NCBI RefSeq assembly: GCF_003285015.1
Contig: NZ_QMFB01000013.1
Location: 206,715-270,714, forward strand
Source: Paenibacillus contaminans
GTDB lineage: Bacteria > Bacillota > Bacilli > Paenibacillales > NBRC-103111
Direction of reading: 5' to 3'
Length of the DNA stretch: 64,000 nt
This document shows, one piece after another, positions 36,406-44,714 of this stretch. Position numbers and translations under genes: made by a program. The notes below the pieces were generated by a model. The model searched no databases and had not been told where the DNA came from. It was given only the letters and a program-made list of their open reading frames with translations. Position 1 is the stretch's first letter. Every line of letters starts with the position of its first letter.

Positions 36406-37456
36406 AATGGCCGATCGCTTCCTCCAGCCGGCGGGCCGCCGTTTTGGCGTCATCGTCGCTGATTTGCCGGTGGAATACAAAACGCAGCGTGTGTTCGTTA
36501 TACAAATAGGCGGCGACGCCCCGATGCAGCAGGCGGCGCAGCACTTCATCCGCCGCAAGCCCCGTGCCGGACACGTCGGCCATGACGATATTCGTCCGGA
36601 CGGACTCAAGCTCAATAGCGACGCCTGCGATACGCTGCGCTGCGGAAGCAAACAGTCGGGCCCGGCGATGATCCTCGGCGATCACGTCCGCCATTTCGTT
36701 CAGCCCGATCAATCCTGCCGCGGCGATGATGTCCGCCTTATGCTGGCTGTCTCCGCCGAGCGTCCGGGCAAGGCGCGACGCTTTCCGGATAAACGCCGAA
36801 GAGCCGCATAATAAAGCGCCTTCGAGGGCGCTTATTCCCTTGTTCAAATTAAGCGCGACCGAATCGAACGTTTCCGTCAACGGACGAACCGGCGAATGCA
36901 GCGCAACCGCCGCGTTAAAAACGCGAGCTCCGTCCAAATGTACGGAAATGCCTCGCTCCTTCATCGCCGCGCAAACTTCTTCCGTATAAGCCAAAGGCAG
37001 AACTGCACCGCCGCTTGCATTATGGGTGTTTTCCAAGCAGAGCAGCTTCGTATGCGGCCGATGCGAAAAGACGGAGCGCCCGATGGCGGCGCGGATATCC
37101 GACAAATCGATCGCGCCGCGGCTCCCTTTCAACAGCTTCGGATAAATACCCGCAATGGACGCCATCCCCCAGCCTTCCGACCATGCAATATGGGAGCTTT
37201 CCTCCAAAATGACCTGATCCCCGCGATCCGCATGCGCCATGATGGCGACCAGATTCGCCATCGTGCAGGAGGGCAGCAGCAGCGCCGACTGCATACCCGT
37301 AAGCTCGCATGCCCTCAACGTCAGCGTCTCAACCGCTTCATGGCCTTTGAAGGGAACCGCGTTCAGCGCCACAGCTTGCATCGCTTCCCACATCCTGCTT
37401 GTCGGCGCCGTTCTCGCATCCGTTCCGAGATCGATATAGCGGCCGTCGTTACTCAT
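36401..37456 (-). CDS. Low-specificity L-threonine-aldolase-like PLP enzyme
   Basis: 351 residues; GGAGG before the ATG. The beta-eliminating lyase fold is marked by TSRMWEAM, HLDGARVFNAAVAL and the PLP lysine in LNLNKGISALEG (near 206). Such enzymes cleave beta-hydroxy-alpha-amino acids to glycine and an aldehyde. Encoded 23 bases after HyuA, so it may act on the ring-opened amino acid product. That pathway is inference. Confidence 0.88.
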   Translation of the reverse strand: MSNDGRYIDLGTDARTAPTSRMWEAMQAVALNAVPFKGHEAVETLTLRACELTGMQSALLLPSCTMANLVAIMAHADRGDQVILEESSHIAWSEGWGMASIAGIYPKLLKGSRGAIDLSDIRAAIGRSVFSHRPHTKLLCLENTHNASGGAVLPLAYTEEVCAAMKERGISVHLDGARVFNAAVALHSPVRPLTETFDSVALNLNKGISALEGALLCGSSAFIRKASRLARTLGGDSQHKADIIAAAGLIGLNEMADVIAEDHRRARLFASAAQRIAGVAIELESVRTNIVMADVSGTGLAADEVLRRLLHRGVAAYLYNEHTLRFVFHRQISDDDAKTAARRLEEAIGHS

Positions 37457-37479
37457 GGAGCCGTCCCTCCGATCGATCG

Positions 37480-39585
37480 TTAGTGAAGGTTTATGATCAA
37501 ATTCAGGTGGTCGTCAACCTGAATCGTCGTGTTCGGTCCGGCCACAACGGTCGATTCCCGTTCCTCGATAACGGCCGGTCCAGGTACGGACGTGCCGGGT
37601 ACGAGACGGTAGCGGTCGTACACAGCCGTTTCCGCAAACGCTTTTAGCTCGTGAAAATAAACCCGCCTATGCCCCTTCAACGCCTTAGTGCCATCCGGAT
37701 CGTAACGATTGAAACGAAGCCTGGAAACTTGCTCGGGCGCAAAAGCGCGCAGCCGCAAATTGATGATTTCAAGCGATACCCCTTGCGGACAATGACCGAA
37801 AGCCGCTTCGTATTCCTTCAGGAAGGCCGCCTCCAGAACGTTCGCATCCTCATCCGCCAGCATCGCTTCCGGAAATGAAACGGCGATCTCGTAGCCTTGT
37901 CCGGCATAACGCATCTCCGCCGTACAGAGCGTTTCTATCTCTTCTTCCTTGACGCCCACTCTGAGCAGTCCTTCCGCCGCCTTCCGCCTCATATCGGCGA
38001 ACAGGCTGCGCAGATAAGACCAATCCAGGCTCCCGAGGCTGCTTACATAGCTGCGTCCGAGCTCCACCATCGGCGGCGCGACAAGCATTCCCGCAGCGGA
38101 AGCGACGCCTGTTGCGGGCGGGCAAACGATTCGGCTCAGTCCGAGCAAACGGGCAATTCCGTATGCGTGCACCGGACCGGCGCCGCCTGTCGCCACCAGG
38201 CTGAATTTGCGCGGGTCGGTTCCTTTTTCCGCGATGTGAATGCGCGCCGCAGACACCATGTTGTGGTTTACGATCTCATGAATGCCCGCTGCAGCTTCGA
38301 TCACATCGATGCTGAGCGGAGAGGCCACTTTCTGTGCGATCGCCTTTTCGGCGAGCTCGACGCTCAGCTTCATATCGCCGCCCAAGAAGTAATCGGGGTC
38401 CAAATAACCAAGCAGCAAATCCGCATCCGTAACTACCGGGTTCTCCCCGCCGAGCTTATAGCAAGCCGGTCCCGGGACGGAGCCTGCGCTTTCCGGCCCG
38501 ATCTTCAGCATGTTCATATTGTCCAGGTGCGCGATGCTTCCGCCGCCTGCGCCGATTTCGATCATTTCCATAACCGGTATGCGCAGCTGCACGCCGCTTC
38601 CCTTCTTGAACCGCTGCAGTCTGGCGGCTTCGAACTCGTACACCCGGTTCGGGCTGCCGTCCCGGACAAGACACATCTTGGCCGTGGTGCCGCCCATATC
38701 GAACGCGATGATGTCGCTTTCGCCGGCCATTCTGCCGTGAAAAGCCGCTGCAATGACGCCCGCGGCCGGCCCCGATTCGATCAGACGAATCGGATAAGCA
38801 GCGGCGGATTCCGCATCGGTCAAGCCGCCGTTGGACATGACGACGTTCACCGAAGCGTCCGTGCCGTATGCGGCCAGGCTTTGCTCCTGCTTGGCGATAT
38901 ACGTGCGAAGCAGCGGTTTTACGTAAGCGTTGGCGATCGTCGTAGAGAAGCGTTCCAGCTCGCGTATTTCAGGTGCGACGTCCGAGGAAAGGCTGACGGA
39001 AACGCCGGGCATTTCCTCCAGCAAAATTTGCTCCGCCAGCTTCTCGTGCGTTGGGTTACGATAGCTGTTCAGGAAAGCGATGGCGACGGAAGTGATACCT
39101 TGTTCCTTAAAAAGCGCAGCCGCTTGACGAACATCCTCTTCATGAAAAGGAACAAGCACGCCGCCTTCGCTGTCCAGCCGCTCCCTGACCTCCCGCCGCA
39201 AATATCGGGGAACGAGCGGCTCCATCTTTTTGAGAAACAGGTCGAAAATGTCGAACCGCATTTCATTGCCGATCTCGATGACGTCACGATACCCTTCCGT
39301 CGTAATCAGACCGGTCGGCACGCCTTTGCGCTCGATCATCGTGTTGGCGATCAGCGTCGTGCCGTGAATAAACGTCTCCACATCCTTCAGCTCGAGCCCG
39401 TACTGCTTCGCCATCTGGTCCAACCCGTTAAAAATCGCGCGGCTCGGATCGTCCGGCGTCGTCAAAATTTTGCCGGTCAGAACTGTTCCGCTCTCTTTGT
39501 CAAGCATTGTCAGATCGGTAAACGTCCCCCCGACATCCGAGCCTACCATCCATTTCCGCGCCTTATCCTTCGTACCGATAGACAT
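37480..39585 (-). CDS. Hydantoinase/oxoprolinase family protein, HyuA-type ATPase subunit
   Basis: 701 residues from the ATG at 39585, chosen for AAGGAGG nine bases upstream. The ATP-grasping N-terminal domain shows GSDVGGTFTDLTML, followed by TTPDDPS and the central FDMGGTTAKMCLV. The C-terminal region has ERESTVVAGPNTT. The family (N-methylhydantoinase, 5-oxoprolinase, acetone and acetophenone carboxylases) couples ATP hydrolysis to opening of cyclic amides or to carboxylation. The start overlaps the HyuB end by 23 bases, so the subunits are translationally coupled. Confidence 0.92.
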   Translation of the reverse strand: MSIGTKDKARKWMVGSDVGGTFTDLTMLDKESGTVLTGKILTTPDDPSRAIFNGLDQMAKQYGLELKDVETFIHGTTLIANTMIERKGVPTGLITTEGYRDVIEIGNEMRFDIFDLFLKKMEPLVPRYLRREVRERLDSEGGVLVPFHEEDVRQAAALFKEQGITSVAIAFLNSYRNPTHEKLAEQILLEEMPGVSVSLSSDVAPEIRELERFSTTIANAYVKPLLRTYIAKQEQSLAAYGTDASVNVVMSNGGLTDAESAAAYPIRLIESGPAAGVIAAAFHGRMAGESDIIAFDMGGTTAKMCLVRDGSPNRVYEFEAARLQRFKKGSGVQLRIPVMEMIEIGAGGGSIAHLDNMNMLKIGPESAGSVPGPACYKLGGENPVVTDADLLLGYLDPDYFLGGDMKLSVELAEKAIAQKVASPLSIDVIEAAAGIHEIVNHNMVSAARIHIAEKGTDPRKFSLVATGGAGPVHAYGIARLLGLSRIVCPPATGVASAAGMLVAPPMVELGRSYVSSLGSLDWSYLRSLFADMRRKAAEGLLRVGVKEEEIETLCTAEMRYAGQGYEIAVSFPEAMLADEDANVLEAAFLKEYEAAFGHCPQGVSLEIINLRLRAFAPEQVSRLRFNRYDPDGTKALKGHRRVYFHELKAFAETAVYDRYRLVPGTSVPGPAVIEERESTVVAGPNTTIQVDDHLNLIINLH

Positions 39586-41218
39586 GGGCTGCAGCCTCCT
39601 TCGAAACAAATTCGTTCAGCAAATCTTTCTCGATAAGCTGCTTATGGCGTTCCAGCGGATTTCCGAAGCCGCCGCCGCCGGAATACTGCAGGCGGATTTT
39701 ATCGCCCGGCCGCACCTGGTTTCGGCCTTTTAGGGACCCAGCCAGCTCCCCGTTTACGGCCGCATGAGCAGCGCCCCCCGACTCGCCGCCTGCCGTTCCC
39801 GCTGCCGGGTGGTTAACGCGGTCGAACATCAGCGACATCTGAACCGGACTGTCGCCGCGAATTTCAAGCTCGATCACCTGGCCTAGCCCGCCACGGAACT
39901 TGCCTGCCCCGCCGGAATCCTGCAGCAGCTCCTTCCGCCATATGACGAGGGGAGAAACCGCTTCTGTGATTTCCATCGAACCGACGCTGACGTTGGAAGG
40001 AAAGCTCGTGCAGCTAAGTCCGTCGTCCGTCGGCCTTGCGCCCATGCCGCCGCAAATCGTCAACACGGCCGAGTACGGCCTGCCCTGCCAGCTGCCGTTG
40101 AAAATCGTATACTGCTGCGGCGCGCTTCCCGAATCGGCGATGATCGCATCCGGAATCGCTTTGGCCAGCGCGCCGTAAACGACGCAGGAGAGGAAGTGGC
40201 CCACCAGATGTCTGCCGTTCACCGGTGCGGGAAAGAGCGGATTCAGCACGCAACCTTCGGGCGCGACTACCGTAAACGGGCGGTAAGAGCCCTCATTGCG
40301 CGGAGTCAGCGGATCGATGGCGCATTTGACCGGGAAACATGTATAAGCGTGCGTATAGTTGTAAGGGACGTTGATCGCGTGGCCGATTTGCGGCGACGAT
40401 CCCGTGAAATCGATCACCATCGTATCCCCGGATACCGTAACTTTTACCTTCAACAGGATCGGCTCGCCGTCGTAGCCGTCCGTGTGCATTTCATGGCTGT
40501 ACTCCCCGTCCGGAATGGCCGTGACGGCTTTGCGCATCGCGCGCTCCGCTTTATCCTGTATTTCACGGGATATCGGGGAAATGTCCGCGATGCCGTTCTC
40601 CTCCAGCAGCTCGATCAAAAGCGCCGATCCCGCCCGCCCCGCCGCGATCTGCGCATGAATGTCGCCCAGCACCTCGTCCGGAACGCGTACGTTGCCGCGC
40701 AAAATCCGGATCAGGTCCTCGTTCGGCCGGCCTTCCTTGTAGAGGAACAGCGGCGGAATGTTAATGCCTTCCTCATACACCTCTCTGCCGTCGGAAGCCC
40801 AACCGCTGCCGCCCATATCCGCCATATGGGCGATACTGCCGGAGAAGCCGACAAGCTTATCCCGGTAAAAAATCGGAATGACACAGGTGATGTCAAGCAG
40901 GTGGCCGGATGCAATCCACGGATCGTTCGTGATGACGACGTCGCCCGGCCGCCAGGCTTGCTTCGGATAAATGTGCAGGATGCTTTTCAGTGCGCGCGAC
41001 ATGACGCCGTTAAAGGAAGGAATGCCGATCGTATTCTCGGCCACCGTGTCGCCGTTCTCATCGAACAGTACGCAGGAATAGTCGTTCGATTCCCGCACCG
41101 TCGGCGAGAAGGATGTTCGCTTTAAAATCGTTGCCGTCTCGTCGGCGATGGCGATCAGGCGGGTCCATAAAATTTCCAGCGTGATCGGATCGATTCGGTT
41201 TGCTTCAATTTTCGGCAT
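39563..41218 (-). CDS. Hydantoinase B/oxoprolinase family protein, HyuB-type subunit
   Basis: 551 residues; GGGGGG before the ATG. Opens with DPITLEILWTRLIAIADE and has SNDYSCVLFDENGD, DPWIASGHLLDI and the Gly-rich C-terminal SGGGGFGNPLERH, all typical of HyuB. Forms a complex with HyuA. First gene of the locus D operon, divergent from the LysR gene with overlapping promoters. Confidence 0.93.
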   Translation of the reverse strand: MPKIEANRIDPITLEILWTRLIAIADETATILKRTSFSPTVRESNDYSCVLFDENGDTVAENTIGIPSFNGVMSRALKSILHIYPKQAWRPGDVVITNDPWIASGHLLDITCVIPIFYRDKLVGFSGSIAHMADMGGSGWASDGREVYEEGINIPPLFLYKEGRPNEDLIRILRGNVRVPDEVLGDIHAQIAAGRAGSALLIELLEENGIADISPISREIQDKAERAMRKAVTAIPDGEYSHEMHTDGYDGEPILLKVKVTVSGDTMVIDFTGSSPQIGHAINVPYNYTHAYTCFPVKCAIDPLTPRNEGSYRPFTVVAPEGCVLNPLFPAPVNGRHLVGHFLSCVVYGALAKAIPDAIIADSGSAPQQYTIFNGSWQGRPYSAVLTICGGMGARPTDDGLSCTSFPSNVSVGSMEITEAVSPLVIWRKELLQDSGGAGKFRGGLGQVIELEIRGDSPVQMSLMFDRVNHPAAGTAGGESGGAAHAAVNGELAGSLKGRNQVRPGDKIRLQYSGGGGFGNPLERHKQLIEKDLLNEFVSKEAAAHVYRYEG

Positions 41219-41272
41219 TGTGACTTGCCCCCCAGCATGTATGGTTTATGACCCTGCACCCTCATTCTAGAA

Positions 41273-41301
41273 TTGACAGCGGGTAGCGTCCAATATATAT
41301 T
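41273..41301 (+). promoter_or_regulatory. Promoter of LysR gene
   Basis: TTGACA at 41273-41278, 17-base spacer, TATATT at 41296-41301. The -10 overlaps that of the opposing hyu promoter, so both cannot be open at once. Confidence 0.7.
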
Positions 41302-41322
41302 AGTCATTACAGATATAATCAA
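41294..41322 (-). promoter_or_regulatory. Promoter of hyu operon
   Basis: On the minus strand TTGATT (41317-41322), 17-base spacer, TATATA (41294-41299). Flanking AT-rich sequence at 41325-41350 could hold a LysR T-N11-A box but none is unambiguous. Confidence 0.6.
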
Positions 41323-41409
41323 AATGGAATATCGTATTATATATAAATCTCTTATTTAACAACGCAAATAAACGATTATTGAAATAACCGTTTAGGAATG
41401 GTGAAGCAC

Positions 41410-42321
41410 ATGCAAATTCAATTATTGCAATACTTTCAATGCATCGCCAGACTCGGAAATTTCACCAAAGCGGCGCAGGAGCTTCATATCGCGCAGCCTG
41501 CGCTGAGCAAGCAAATGGCAAGGCTCGAGAGCGAAATCGGCGCCGAGCTTTTCGTACGGACAGGCCGGGGCATCAAGCTGACGGAAGCGGGAAGTATGCT
41601 TCTTTTTCATTGCGAGCGGATTTTGGCGGATTGGGAGATGGCCAGCCGGAGCATCAAGGATTTGGGACTTTCCGGACGCGGCTACGTGCGGCTGGCCATG
41701 TACCCGACGTTCGTGTGGTATTTGCTTCCGCAATTTTTGCCGGGGTTCGTACGCAGTAACGATTCGATCGATTTGGAAATCGAGCAAGGGTTGAATGAAA
41801 CCGTTCTGGACTGGGTGATCGGACATCATATGGAAGCGGGCATCGTAACCGCTCCCGTCTCACACCCGCAATTACGCGAGCTCCCGCTGCATGTCGAGGA
41901 ATTCGGCTTATTAATCCCCGCCGGCCATCCATGGTCCGGCAGAGATTGCGTCCCCCTTGTCGAGCTTCATCAGCAGCCTCTGATCCTCTCTACCATGAAT
42001 CGGTGGTACGAGAGCTTTATCCTGCCGATCTTCACGCAGTTGGCTATCCAGCCTCAGGTTCGACTCGTCGTTCATCAGTACGATGTCATCAAGGAGCTCG
42101 TCCGCGCCAACCTCGGAGTCGCGCTGGTGCCGGTCAACGCTTACCGGATGTGGCAAAAAAACGAGGCAAGCATCGGCAGCGAACTGCTCATCGTCCCGAT
42201 CGATCCGCCGCTGCAGCGGCAGCTGCTCTGGATCGAGCGGCAGGACCGAGCCCGCTCCGGCGCTTGCCAACAATTTTTGGACTATATGTTAGCCTATATT
42301 AGCGCTATGGAGCAAGGATAA
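41410..42321 (+). CDS. LysR-family regulator of locus D
   Basis: 303 residues from the ATG at 41410 (GGTGA five bases upstream); an ATG four codons earlier has no spaced ribosome binding site. The N-terminal winged helix reads FTKAAQELHIAQPALSKQMARLE; the effector domain follows from about 90. Divergent from hyuB, the usual geometry for a LysR controlling its neighbour. The last codons and stop (GAG CAA GGA TAA) coincide with the left end of an R1 repeat, so the original C-terminus may have been replaced by the repeat insertion. Confidence 0.92.
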   Translation: MQIQLLQYFQCIARLGNFTKAAQELHIAQPALSKQMARLESEIGAELFVRTGRGIKLTEAGSMLLFHCERILADWEMASRSIKDLGLSGRGYVRLAMYPTFVWYLLPQFLPGFVRSNDSIDLEIEQGLNETVLDWVIGHHMEAGIVTAPVSHPQLRELPLHVEEFGLLIPAGHPWSGRDCVPLVELHQQPLILSTMNRWYESFILPIFTQLAIQPQVRLVVHQYDVIKELVRANLGVALVPVNAYRMWQKNEASIGSELLIVPIDPPLQRQLLWIERQDRARSGACQQFLDYMLAYISAMEQG

Positions 42322-42447
42322 ACGGCTTCGCCGTCCTAAACGCTTTCGAAGAAAGCGACTTCGTAAGCATAAGCTTAAAGGACGAACGCGTTTACCGGGA
42401 ATTGGAACAATCAGTGGAGGATATACTTTCTGACAATTTAAGAAAAA
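42315..42447 (+). repeat. R1 dispersed repeat, copy 5 (long form)
   Basis: AGCAAGGATAAACGGC through to GACAATTTAAG. It has the extra insert of about 36 bases, AAACGCTTTCGAAGAAAGCG onward, with a 7-bp hairpin. The second-half pair is AATTG/CAATT here, again compensatory against the other copies. It ends at a hairpin like the other copies although no minus-strand gene is present. Confidence 0.75.
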
Positions 42448-42469
42448 CCGTCCGAAAATCACGGACGGT
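42447..42469 (-). terminator. Orphan terminator-like hairpin
   Basis: A perfect 8-bp stem, ACCGTCCG / CGGACGGT, with TTTTTC on the minus strand and CCTTTG on the plus strand. No minus-strand gene precedes it; on the plus strand it could end the LysR transcript weakly. It may belong to the R1 element itself. Confidence 0.5.
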
Positions 42470-42554
42470 CCTTTGGTGCAAGGCGATACGTTTGCGCTTG
42501 GGGGAGGTAGTGGTTCGGGGCGTCAAGGCAGGAAGAATGGGGCGAACGAGCCCT

Positions 42555-42739
42555 AACTGGAAAATATACAGCTAAATTTGGGTAAAAGGCGGAAAAAAGC
42601 TGTTTAGCTGGAAAAACTACAGGTAATTTTCGGCATTTCCCCGTATTGTGAAGATTTCGGTCCGATTAGCTGTAGGTTTTCCATTAAGATCTGCGAATCA
42701 AGCAAAACTCCGAAAAATAACTGTATGTTTTCCATTAAG
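42555..42739 (+). repeat. 51-bp-periodic hairpin array, site 3 (two forward, two inverted units)
   Basis: CTGGAAAATATACAG (42557) and CTGGAAAAACTACAG (42608) are 51 bases apart. The inverted units CTGTAGGTTTTCCAT and CTGTATGTTTTCCAT have CCAT at 42681 and 42732, again 51 apart. The halves face each other and could form a long hairpin. Confidence 0.75.
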
Positions 42740-42910
42740 AGCATCGGCGGATCCAGCCCTACTCCCCCAAATAGCAGCAGGCTCGGTTTTCCCTTTCAAC
42801 AGGCGGCAGCTGGCGTGCACGTTTTGTCAATCTACGGTTCTAAGCGATCGAGGGTCTGCTGCCGCTTCATCTGACAACTTGCCCATCCTCGCTCGTTGCT
42901 TACATGCGCC

Positions 42911-43045
42911 GGAGTCCGATTTTGCCCATTTGTAATCGAGTACGGCCTCCTTTCCCCGCCTGTATTCCGGAAACGCCTGCTTGCTGCGGGTATTTTAATC
43001 GGCACACCGGTAAATCCGTTTTCCAAGCCGGCAAAATCGGACTCC
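42911..43045 (+). repeat. 16-bp perfect inverted repeat
   Basis: GGAGTCCGATTTTGCC at 42911-42926 and its exact complement at 43030-43045, 103 bases apart. Could be ends of a small non-autonomous element or a long hairpin. No coding content between the arms. Confidence 0.6.
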
Positions 43046-43142
43046 AGCGTAAGGCCAACCTTGATTCCTTGTTCCATGTGGGTTATTTCGGACTACAGCT
43101 TTTGGAGAGCCTTAATTGCAGCGTAGGCATAAAGGGCTTTTT

Positions 43143-43316
43143 AGTCCTTTAAAGTACTGGCGTGTTTACTTTATCTACAAGGACAAACGGCTTCGCCGTC
43201 CTAAACACTTTCGAAGAAAGCGACTTCGTAAGCATATGCTAAAGGATAGGCGCGTTTACCGGTGAAATATCAGACTTAAGTAATTATGAAACATATAATA
43301 CTGATATTTTAAGGAA
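43143..43316 (+). repeat. R1 dispersed repeat, truncated piece plus copy 6 (long form)
   Basis: 43143-43171 (AGTCCTTTAAAGTACTGGCG, then TGTTTACTTT) matches the middle of short-form R1. A full long copy follows from ACAAGGACAAACGGC at 43177 to CTGATATTTTAAGG at 43316, with AAATATCAG/CTGATATTT pairing. It ends 20 bases before the stop of the ceramidase-fold gene. Confidence 0.75.
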
Positions 43317-43337
43317 AACCGGCTGCATTCCCGACTG

Positions 43338-44711
43338 TTACTCGAATACCTGCTTTAACGTTTCGATCGAAGCCTCAACGATCCGATCCAGCGCATCGGG
43401 TACGAATTTGGACCAATTGGACGTCGTCGTCTCGTACCCGCCCCTGAGAAACGCTTCCTTGGTCGGGATATAGCCGGCAAATTGCGTATTATGGGCAATA
43501 ATCGTGTACGGCGAAGGGGAGGCCAGCTTGATGGCCAGCCCACCTTCGGAGAAAGGCTCGCCCGGCAATCCTACTAGCGCGGCTTCTCCGATTCGCAGCA
43601 CCTGGATTTCATAACGGTATATCGGGTTGCGCTCAACCTGCTCATGCAAATCCAGCATACCCGAAGCATACACCCACTTATCGTCAAGAAACACGTCGTT
43701 CAGCCAGCCCGGCTCCGGATTGTCCGCAATATAACGCCGAGCCGCCTCCAACTCCCCTTCGTTCACTTTGCGCAGGGGGATATCGATATGAACGATTTTC
43801 CAGTCCAGCACCGCATCGTCACGGAAGCTTATATCCCCGATAACGCGGTTAACCGATACGGCAAGCCGATTTCCCATCACCGCCGCGTCGTTCAGCGGTT
43901 GATCCGCATAAGGATCCCATGGGTTGATATTGCCGCAAGCGCCGTTAAGCACGACGGAGACGCAGTTTTCCCCATAACTCGCTTTCATTTCGTTCGCCAA
44001 AGCCCCAGGCCAGTCTGCGGAAATGAAAAACTGCCCGAGCTGATGGACGGGATGACAAGTGTAATGGAGCAGCAGGGCGGAAATCGGCGCCGATTCGCCT
44101 TGGAAAGCGACTACGCCGACATCCGGATCCATCGGCCCTTCCACATAACGGCTCATCTGTGCGGCGGGGCCAGCCGCACTAGGCATGCTGATCGAGCCGT
44201 CCTTCATGACCATGCGGCGGTTAAACGCCAGCCTGCCTTCGACGCCGCTGCCGCAGCCGATCTTCACGGGCTCGAGCGAATCTAGTGCGGCTTCCACCGA
44301 GCTTATGATCCGTTCCACCGCATAGGGATGGTAACGTTCATCCCCTCCTCTAAGCCAATCCAGCTCCTTCGGGATTCCCTTGTAATCTTCGCTGATCTTA
44401 AAATGTCCGAGCGACGGCGCCTTATGATTTTGCGTGGCATGAATCATGACGGCATCCGGGTCGAAGCCCCAGCGTCTTTGCAGCTCATGGCGTATCAGCT
44501 CTACATATTTGCGGGTGATCATAAGCAAATCCAAAGTAATGACAGCCATTTTCCGCTCGTTCCGGACAAAAACGACCGTATTCGCATAAAGCGGGTCCTT
44601 AATATAATCCACGCGAATTTTACCGCTGATCGTCGCTCCGCCCAGAATCGTGTCCTTGTCCGGAGTTATATCGATGCGGCTTTTGCCAAGCAGCAGTTTC
44701 GAATTTGTCAT
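43338..44711 (-). CDS. Neutral-ceramidase-fold protein lacking the nucleophile Ser, locus E
   Basis: 457 residues; GGGGGA seven bases before the ATG, three bases after the dehydrogenase stop. Family signs are DITPDKDTILGG, HATQNHKAPS and LHYTCHPVHQLG (zinc His positions). The nucleophile motif reads NGACGNINPWDPY, with Asn where ceramidases have Ser. No signal peptide and only the N-terminal domain length. A paralogue of the locus B protein at 22329-23681. Both being last or late genes of saccharide operons argues for a carbohydrate-linked substrate. Confidence 0.82.
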   Translation of the reverse strand: MTNSKLLLGKSRIDITPDKDTILGGATISGKIRVDYIKDPLYANTVVFVRNERKMAVITLDLLMITRKYVELIRHELQRRWGFDPDAVMIHATQNHKAPSLGHFKISEDYKGIPKELDWLRGGDERYHPYAVERIISSVEAALDSLEPVKIGCGSGVEGRLAFNRRMVMKDGSISMPSAAGPAAQMSRYVEGPMDPDVGVVAFQGESAPISALLLHYTCHPVHQLGQFFISADWPGALANEMKASYGENCVSVVLNGACGNINPWDPYADQPLNDAAVMGNRLAVSVNRVIGDISFRDDAVLDWKIVHIDIPLRKVNEGELEAARRYIADNPEPGWLNDVFLDDKWVYASGMLDLHEQVERNPIYRYEIQVLRIGEAALVGLPGEPFSEGGLAIKLASPSPYTIIAHNTQFAGYIPTKEAFLRGGYETTTSNWSKFVPDALDRIVEASIETLKQVFE

Positions 44712-44714
44712 TGG

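Larger units (their letters stand above)
42322..43337. other. 1-kb gene-free repeat nest between locus D and locus E
   Basis: Contains R1 copy 5, a terminator-like hairpin (42447-42469), the mirrored 51-bp hairpin array (42555-42739), a 16-bp inverted repeat (42911-42926 / 43030-43045), a truncated R1 piece (43143-43171) and R1 copy 6. No coding frame here has start signals or family motifs. It separates two divergent transcription units and looks like a landing zone for repeats. Confidence 0.65.

Noticed and set aside
37897..39636. Long plus-strand reading frame (579 codons) opposite HyuA, and similar ones at 15892-17367, 19926-21257, 9374-10300 and 25660-26970
   Set aside because: They are antisense shadows of well-supported minus-strand genes, with His/Arg/Asp-rich low-complexity translations, no family motifs and no ribosome binding sites.
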